NCBI RefSeq assembly: GCF_000716595.1
Contig: NZ_JNXC01000001.1
Span: 248,001 to 312,000, forward strand
Source of the DNA: Saccharothrix sp. NRRL B-16314
GTDB lineage: Bacteria > Actinomycetota > Actinomycetes > Mycobacteriales > Pseudonocardiaceae
Length of the DNA: 64,000 nt
Direction of reading: 5' to 3'
Within the stretch, counting starts at the first letter, position 1; each line of letters begins with the position of its first letter. Shown in pieces: positions 58,839 to 64,000 of the stretch. Position numbers and translations under genes: made by a program. The notes under the pieces were generated by a model. It did no database searches, was not told the DNA's origin, and worked only from the letters and a program-made list of their open reading frames with translations.

Positions 58839-60422
58839 ATGGACGACGAGTTCACCGCGGCGGAGGTCGTGGGTTCGGTGCTCGTGCGGTGGGACGCGCT
58901 GCGGCATGAGTCGGGGCCGCGGGTCGGTGACGAGCGGTTCCTGGACTGGTTCTTCGACACCTTGTCGGCGCACGGCGATCCGGACACCTTCGCGTTCCTG
59001 GGGTTCGAGGTCGCGGTGGAGCTGTTCGACCGCGGGCGCGGCGGTGATGCGTTCCTCGTGCTGGGCAGGCTGGGGCGGCACGTCGCCCGCGGCGTCGAGC
59101 CCGACCTGACGGCCCGCGCGATCATGGCGCTGACCGACACCTGCGCCGGGCGGGCGGTCGACCGGGGGACGACCGCCCGCGCGGTCGGCGTGCTGCGTGA
59201 GGCGGTCGACGCCGTCCGCGGCCCGGTCGACGTGCGGGTGGAGCGGGCGGTGTGCCGGGCGTTGTCCGGCCTCGTGCAGCTGAGCGGCAGGTCCGCCGCG
59301 CTCGACCAGGCCAAGACCCGCGAACTGGCCGCGCTCTGGCGGGAGCTCGCCGGGCGGTGCCGCGGCAGCGACGACCCCGAGCTGCGCGGGTGGCGGGCGC
59401 ACGCGTTGGGCAACGAGGCGCTGCTGTGGCTGCAGGTCGACCGCGAAACCGACGCGCGTCGGCGGTTCGCCGAGATCACCGCGGAGTTCGGTGCGGACGC
59501 GCCGGGCGCGTCGCCGGACGTGGACCGGTGGGTCGGCCGCGCGCGGCACGCCGTCGGCGTGCTGGACCGGTTCGACGTGGGCGAGGCCGAGCTGAAGCTC
59601 GACTACCTGGAGCGCCAGCGGTACTGGGACCGTCGGCGTCGGTTCAAGGGCCTCGGGTTCGTGCACTGGCTGCTGGCGGGTGCGCCGCGCAACCGGATGC
59701 GGCAGCTGGCCCGGGAGGCCCGTGATCGGCACCGGAGGTCCGTCGGTCAGGTGCGTGCGTGGTTGTGCGCCGGCGAGCCGTTCGTCCTGCTGCTCCGCAA
59801 CTTCGAGCTGACCGAGCGGTCCGGGATCGCGGCGTCGCCGCCCTTCGGGGAAGACCCGGACGACGTGCCCGCGGACCACGTGCAGGTGATCAACTTCAGT
59901 CCCGGCGCGTCCGCGCTGAGCGAACTGGCCGCGGCGGTACCACTGGTCCTCGTGGCCAGCACCACGGCGGCCGAGTTGGAGCTGGGGCAGGACTTCGGCC
60001 AGTTCACCGCGCCGGTCCGGTTATACCTGCCGGACGAGACGTGGTTCGACACCGTCTCGACGCTGATCGGGGTCGCCGACCAGGTGATCGTCTGGGCGGC
60101 CGAGCTGAGCCCCGGCCTCGCGCGCGAACTCGACGCCCTGGTCGCCGAACGGCGGACCGACGACACGCTCGTGGTGCTCGACGCCCCGGGCTCCGACCCG
60201 TTCTCGCGGGTGTTGCTGCCGCGCGCCGACAACGAGCCGCTGACCCGCGGCCACCCGGCGCTCGCCCCGTTCCCGCACGTCGTGGACGCGGCCGAGCTGG
60301 GGCGGGCGGTAGCGGAGAGCCCGGCGCTGCTGGACGTGCTCGACCGGCTCGACGCCGTGCACGCGGTGCCGACCGACCAGCGGCTCGCCGGTCTCCGCGC
60401 TCGCCTGGACGGGCACCGGTGA
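58839..60422 (+). CDS. Unknown 527-residue soluble protein with TPR-like N-terminal half
   Basis: Residues 20-260 are helical pairs reminiscent of tetratricopeptide repeats (FLDWFFDTLSAHGDPDTFAFLGFEVAVELFDRGRGGDAFLVLGRLG). The second half is alpha/beta, with VRAWLCAGEPFVLLLRNFELTER and later DQVIVWAAELSPGLARELDALVAERRTDDTLVVLDAPG, suggesting a nucleotide- or TIR-like fold. No catalytic motif is clear. It starts 21 nt after the GT87 gene. I do not recognise a family. Confidence 0.75.
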   Translation: MDDEFTAAEVVGSVLVRWDALRHESGPRVGDERFLDWFFDTLSAHGDPDTFAFLGFEVAVELFDRGRGGDAFLVLGRLGRHVARGVEPDLTARAIMALTDTCAGRAVDRGTTARAVGVLREAVDAVRGPVDVRVERAVCRALSGLVQLSGRSAALDQAKTRELAALWRELAGRCRGSDDPELRGWRAHALGNEALLWLQVDRETDARRRFAEITAEFGADAPGASPDVDRWVGRARHAVGVLDRFDVGEAELKLDYLERQRYWDRRRRFKGLGFVHWLLAGAPRNRMRQLAREARDRHRRSVGQVRAWLCAGEPFVLLLRNFELTERSGIAASPPFGEDPDDVPADHVQVINFSPGASALSELAAAVPLVLVASTTAAELELGQDFGQFTAPVRLYLPDETWFDTVSTLIGVADQVIVWAAELSPGLARELDALVAERRTDDTLVVLDAPGSDPFSRVLLPRADNEPLTRGHPALAPFPHVVDAAELGRAVAESPALLDVLDRLDAVHAVPTDQRLAGLRARLDGHR

Positions 60423-60467
60423 CTCCAGGTCGGCAACCCCGGGTCGGTACCTCCGGGGCGTAACTCC

Positions 60468-60504
60468 GGAATATGCCAGAGGAATATCGCTCACCATCGG
60501 GTGA
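60468..60504. promoter_or_regulatory. Direct and inverted repeats upstream of the XRE gene
   Basis: GGAATAT occurs at 60468-60474 and 60481-60487 (13-bp spacing). TCACC/GGTGA flank ATCG at 60491-60504. These fall 90-125 nt before the XRE start and could be regulator sites. Nothing else is recognised in the 169-nt gap. Confidence 0.4.
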
Positions 60505-60591
60505 ACCTGTGCGGTCCGGCTGGTCGTCGGTGGCGCCCCCGGGCCAGGGTGGCGGTCATCCCAATCCTGTCCTGACGGAGGCATCATCAGC

Positions 60592-61464
60592 ATGACCGCG
60601 CCACGGGGGAGCACCTTGCGCCGACGGCGACTCGGGCACGAGTTGCGCCGACTCCGCGAAGAGGCGAACCGCACGCACATCGACATCTCGAAGGTCCTCG
60701 ACTGCACCCAGGGGCGGATCTCCAAGATCGAAGCCGGGTTCCTCGCCATCCGGCCGATGGAGGTCAAGGTGGTGCTCGACTACCTGGCCGTTCCGGAGCC
60801 CGAGTGGGAGCCGCTGATCGCCCTGGCCAAGGAGGCCCGCGAGCAGGGTCGCTGGCACAAGCACGCGAGCGTGATGACGTCCAAGTTCATCACCTACGCC
60901 AACCTCGAAGCCGAGGCCACTCGGATCTGCACCTATGAGGCCGAAGTGGTACCCGGCCTGATGCAGACCGAGGCTTACGCCAATGCCGTCAACCACGTCA
61001 CTCGCCCACGGGACGACATCGATGCCGAGCGCTACACCGAGGTGCGGCTGGCTCGGCAGGAGCGGGTCCTCAACGGCGAGTTGAACCTCTGGGTGGTGTT
61101 GAACGAGTCGGCCATCCGGAGGGTGGTCGGCGGTGAGCGGGTGATGCGCGAGCAGTTGCAGCACTTGTTGGAGCTGGCGCACCAACCATCGGTGACGTTG
61201 CAGGTGCTGCCGTTCTCCGCCGGACAGCACCCGGCGATGAGCGGTCCGTTCGTGATCACCCGGTTCGAGGATCGCCGGCAGGACCCCGACGTGATCTATT
61301 TGGAGAACCAGACCGGTGGCCTCTACCTGGAGGACAAAGCCGACATCGAGCGGTACAACCTCACGTTCGACCGGTTGATCGCGGACGCGCTGGACGTCGG
61401 GCGCTCGGCGAAGCTGATCGGTCAGGTGATCGACGAGCTGTCGGGGGAGACCATCCCCTACTGA
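60592..61464 (+). CDS. XRE-family regulator with DUF5753 (Scr1/WhiJ-like)
   Basis: 290 residues: helix-turn-helix at about 10-66 (LRRRRLGHELRRLREEANRTHIDISKVLDCTQGRISKIEAGF) and the C-terminal DUF5753 ligand-like domain (about 105-285, ICTYEAEVVPGLMQTEAYANAV, GPFVITRFEDRRQDPDVIYLENQTGGLYLED). Such proteins are numerous in filamentous actinomycetes and act with a DUF397 partner, encoded next. The ATG has GGAGG about 10 nt upstream. Confidence 0.93.
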   Translation: MTAPRGSTLRRRRLGHELRRLREEANRTHIDISKVLDCTQGRISKIEAGFLAIRPMEVKVVLDYLAVPEPEWEPLIALAKEAREQGRWHKHASVMTSKFITYANLEAEATRICTYEAEVVPGLMQTEAYANAVNHVTRPRDDIDAERYTEVRLARQERVLNGELNLWVVLNESAIRRVVGGERVMREQLQHLLELAHQPSVTLQVLPFSAGQHPAMSGPFVITRFEDRRQDPDVIYLENQTGGLYLEDKADIERYNLTFDRLIADALDVGRSAKLIGQVIDELSGETIPY

Positions 61465-61478
61465 CCAGAGGGGCAGAC

Positions 61479-61646
61479 ATGACCTTGACCTGGCGTACTA
61501 GCAGCTACAGCACTGCGGGCCAGAACTGCGTCGAGGTCGCGCACGGCGAGCGGGTGGTCGGCCTTCGGGATTCCAAGAACCCCGAAGGCCACCGGCTCGC
61601 CGTCAGCCCGCAGGCGTGGCGGAGCTTCCTGACGACGGTGCGCTGA
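61479..61646 (+). CDS. DUF397 domain protein (partner of the XRE regulator)
   Basis: 55 residues, all within the DUF397 fold: TWRTSSYSTAGQNCVEVAHG, then VGLRDSKNPEGHRLAVSPQAW and FLTTVR. It lies 14 nt after the XRE gene and is probably in the same operon. In Streptomyces, DUF397 proteins modulate the neighbouring XRE protein (WhiJ/BldB type pairs). GGGG lies just upstream of the ATG. Confidence 0.9.
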   Translation: MTLTWRTSSYSTAGQNCVEVAHGERVVGLRDSKNPEGHRLAVSPQAWRSFLTTVR

Positions 61647-61657
61647 CCGGCGCACCG

Positions 61658-61915
61658 TCAGTCGTTGCGCCGGACCAGCAGCGCGCCGAGCCGGACGAAC
61701 ACCACCAGCACTCCCGGCCCGACGACCGCGCACGCCAGGACGAGGTCGTCGGACGCGCCGAACTCGGCGGCGGTCGCCGTCACCGCCCAAGCGGACAGCC
61801 CGAGGTGCACGGCGAACAGGGCCAGCCGCGCCGGCACGTTCCGCACCGGCGCGAGCGCCACCGCGAACCAGATACCCGCGGCGACGAACGCCAACGCGAC
61901 CACGATCAGCCCCAC
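61658..61915 (-). CDS. Small membrane protein
   Basis: 85 residues with three hydrophobic segments (about 2-20, 30-48, 57-80) and a basic end (VRRND). Starts at an ATG; converges on the DUF397 gene. No family recognised. Neighbour of the large secreted protein gene 16 nt upstream. Confidence 0.6.
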   Translation of the reverse strand: MGLIVVALAFVAAGIWFAVALAPVRNVPARLALFAVHLGLSAWAVTATAAEFGASDDLVLACAVVGPGVLVVFVRLGALLVRRND

Positions 61916-61931
61916 TCGTCCATCCTCCCGA

Positions 61932-64000
61932 TCAGCCGCTGTGCCCTGGATCGGGTACCAGTGTCCCGAGCGAGCAGAACTTCTTGAACGGCGGGTTGAT
62001 CCCGGGGTCGGTCGGGACCATCGGGTTGATCTGCCACGGGTTGCCCAGCCGCTCCTGCGACGAAACCGCGCTGCACAGGCCGTACCCGGTTTCCGACGAG
62101 AACTCGGGCACGGCGGCGAACCGGAAGAAGTCCCCCTTGGCGACGGGCTGGTTGCTGCCGGAGTAGCGACCGGTCCGGTCCATCGCCCGCCCGTTGTGGT
62201 AGAGGTACTGGTCGGGCATCAGGCTGCTGACCAGCACCGGAGTTTGCGATCGGGCAGGCTGCACGGAGCCGTCCGCGCACGCCTTGAAGTACAGCTCCTG
62301 CCAGATGGGCGGCGCGTCGGCGAAGATCGACGCGGTCACGCCGGACACCCAGCCCCGGTTGAAGAACATGTCGCGGAGGTCCGCCGCGAGCCGCTTCACC
62401 GGTTCGGCGACCCGGCTGTCCTGCGCCAGCCGCTCCGCCCACGCCGTCATGTTGTCGGCCGGACCGGACGCGGCCAGCATCGGCCGGTACGCGATGGAGC
62501 CGCCCGCGCCCGTCACCGCCTGCACGCACACCGCGTTGGTGGTGGTCTGCGCGCCGGACGCGTCGAGCAGCACCGGCGCGGTGCCGCCCGAGGAGTACGC
62601 CCGACCCGGCGCGATGCCCTTCGCCAACGGGTCCACCGAGGTCCACGCGCCGTCGTGCGCGTTGAGGTCCGGCAGCCGGAACCTCAGGTCGGGCGCGGGG
62701 ATCGCGTAGTCCTGCTGCACGGCCCGGATCAGCTCCACCATGATCTTCGGCAGGTGGGTGTTCCCCGTCCGGTTCTCGTAGTAGGCGGCCTCGCTGCCGG
62801 GGATGATCTTGCCGTCGGGACCGGTCACGAACGTGACCGTGGCCTTCGTGCGGATCTTGTACCGGTCGTCGTCGCTGAAGTGCGCCGGCCGCTGGTCGGT
62901 CGTCGGGCGGTCGGTGTAGGGCTGGGCGAACCCGATCCACAGCGGTCCGCTGGCACCGTCCGGGTGGTTCACCGCCTCGCTGCCCGCCGCCAGCACCTCG
63001 TCGCGCCACCGGGAAGCCGCCGCCTTCGTCGCCGGGGGCAGGCAACCGCTCGTCGCGGTCGAGCAACCCGACAGCGCCATCATGTCGCCGGACGACTTGA
63101 CGCCCCAGTCGTACAGCTTGACCCGGTCGCCGAGGGTGCCCGCCAGCCATGACGCCACCAGCGGGGTGTCGATGTTCTGGTCCTCGTCGAACACGGCCAC
63201 GGCCTCCACGGTCTCCTCGTGGAAGTCGCCGCTGATCGGCACGAAGGCGACCGCGTCGAAGGCGATGTCCTCGGTGCCGTTCCCGTTGGGGGTCACCGAG
63301 TCCAGGACCACCTCGGGCACGCCGTTGAACATGAACGAACCCAACCGCACCCAGCGGTTGCCCGTGCCGGGCTGCTTGACGGTGCGCGTCACGTCGCCCC
63401 GCGCGGTCTTCACCACGTAGGACGCCAGGTTGGTGTGCGCGCCGTGGTCGGGCAGGGCCACCAGCACCGACATCGGGCCGGTGTGGGCGTTGGCCAGCCG
63501 CCAGCCGGCACGGACCCGCAGCTTGCCGCCCTCGTCCGCGGCGGTCCTGGTGTGGGTGAACCAGAAGTGGCCGCCGAAGCCGCCGCCGATCTGGTGGGTG
63601 TCGATCTTGCCGGGGTGGTGGCCCGTGCCGTCGTCGGCGAAGGTGAACTGGAACGTGCCCGCGTTGGTGAACGGCTTCGGGCAGTTCGGGCGCACCACCG
63701 GGGCGTTGTCCGGTACGTCGTCGACGATCCTCGCGCCGGACGGCAGGCCGCTCAGCGTGCACTGCGGCGGGTAGGACGTGCCGTCGTCCTGGTACGCCCA
63801 GCCCGGGTCGAACCGGAGCAGCTCGTTGCCGCAGGTGTAGTCGCAGTCGGCCTTCCACGTGCTCGACCGGTGGTACCAGCACTTGAGGTCGTACTGGCCC
63901 GAGGCGTTCTTGTGGGCGCACGGCCCGGCGGGCTCGCCGATCACCTCCGGCGCGTCGGGCGTGTGCCGGGCACCCGGCTCGCACGAGTTGGACGAGTCGC
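61932..64000 (-). CDS. Large secreted protein with golvesin-like domain (start outside window)
   Basis: At least 689 residues; no start codon is needed inside the window, since the frame stays open to the right edge. Cysteine-rich N-terminal part (WKADCDYTCGNELLRFDPGWAYQDD), then a beta-sandwich with VRAGWRLANAHTGPMSVLVALP and RWVRLGSFMFNG, like the golvesin C-terminal/CBM-like domain. A long domain of unknown type follows (GYGLCSAVSSQERLGNPW near the end). Cysteines suggest export. An in-frame GTG at 63944 is not the start because coding sequence continues beyond it. Confidence 0.7.
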   Translation of the reverse strand, partial: DSSNSCEPGARHTPDAPEVIGEPAGPCAHKNASGQYDLKCWYHRSSTWKADCDYTCGNELLRFDPGWAYQDDGTSYPPQCTLSGLPSGARIVDDVPDNAPVVRPNCPKPFTNAGTFQFTFADDGTGHHPGKIDTHQIGGGFGGHFWFTHTRTAADEGGKLRVRAGWRLANAHTGPMSVLVALPDHGAHTNLASYVVKTARGDVTRTVKQPGTGNRWVRLGSFMFNGVPEVVLDSVTPNGNGTEDIAFDAVAFVPISGDFHEETVEAVAVFDEDQNIDTPLVASWLAGTLGDRVKLYDWGVKSSGDMMALSGCSTATSGCLPPATKAAASRWRDEVLAAGSEAVNHPDGASGPLWIGFAQPYTDRPTTDQRPAHFSDDDRYKIRTKATVTFVTGPDGKIIPGSEAAYYENRTGNTHLPKIMVELIRAVQQDYAIPAPDLRFRLPDLNAHDGAWTSVDPLAKGIAPGRAYSSGGTAPVLLDASGAQTTTNAVCVQAVTGAGGSIAYRPMLAASGPADNMTAWAERLAQDSRVAEPVKRLAADLRDMFFNRGWVSGVTASIFADAPPIWQELYFKACADGSVQPARSQTPVLVSSLMPDQYLYHNGRAMDRTGRYSGSNQPVAKGDFFRFAAVPEFSSETGYGLCSAVSSQERLGNPWQINPMVPTDPGINPPFKKFCSLGTLVPDPGHSG

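Noticed and set aside
56439..59879. 1146-residue minus frame opposite nfo and GT87
   Set aside because: Shadow across three well-supported plus-strand genes.

Overview
The window is a high-GC actinobacterial chromosome segment, most likely from a mycelial member of Pseudonocardiales (Saccharothrix/Lentzea/Actinosynnema-like). The evidence is the strong third-position GC bias, frequent GTG starts, actinobacterial gene neighbourhoods known from Mycobacterium tuberculosis (trxB-rsmA-sigM ... murJ-Rv3909-mutT4 / pcnA; MFS-YqgE-...-leuS; rpsF-ssb-rpsR-rplI-dnaB), a DnaB intein, an XRE/DUF397 pair and a large chaplin-like surface protein. No dnaA, dnaN, rRNA, tRNA, IS element, prophage or CRISPR array was seen. 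oriC probably lies to the left, beyond trxB.

Layout. 1-9 kb (mostly minus strand): trxB (partial), anti-sigma factor, sigM, an inserted TetR/VOC module with a near-consensus promoter, then pseudokinase, murJ, a DUF6049 protein and a NUDIX hydrolase, the last three joined by 4-nt stop/start overlaps. 9-18 kb: pcnA (CCA-adding), small LuxR-type protein, MFS exporter, YqgE/AlgH, SdpI-like protein, a secreted esterase/phytase-like protein and leuS, which is preceded by a leucine-rich leader peptide and an attenuator. 18-34 kb (accessory and metabolic): TetR/MMPL exporter pair with two operators, a beta-propeller, a DUF2339 membrane protein with decapeptide repeats, ribokinase, a decayed aminoglycoside-phosphotransferase-like gene, ptsI with a DasR-type (dre) palindrome on its start, LysR, methyltransferase, and the threonine-to-glycine operon tdh-kbl. 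34-50 kb: a DUF1778/GNAT toxin-antitoxin pair beside a fragment of a second tdh, a two-component system, an I-site-bearing diguanylate cyclase, an AI-2E transporter, a beta-helix membrane protein, two secreted proteins (one with 51-residue chaplin-like repeats), a degenerate PAS-GGDEF protein, a DnaQ-like exonuclease with BRCT, and regulators. 50-56 kb: dnaB with a class 3 intein, a DnaA-box cluster, and rplI-rpsR-ssb-rpsF preceded by an S6:S18-type autoregulatory leader. 56-64 kb: secreted protein, endonuclease IV, GT87-like glycosyltransferase, unknown proteins, the XRE/DUF397 pair and a large partial secreted protein.

Functional themes are envelope biogenesis (MurJ, pseudokinase, DUF6049, GT87, surface repeat protein), envelope stress signalling (SigM/RsmA), replication (DnaB, SSB, DnaA boxes) and translation (LeuS, S6, S18, L9). 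Many genes appear to have leaderless starts, with a -10-like hexamer 6-8 nt before the start codon. The most noteworthy items are the multi-repeat chaplin-like protein, the DnaA-box cluster before dnaB, the S6:S18 leader and leuS attenuator, the dre site on ptsI, the class 3 DnaB intein and the decayed gene fragments.
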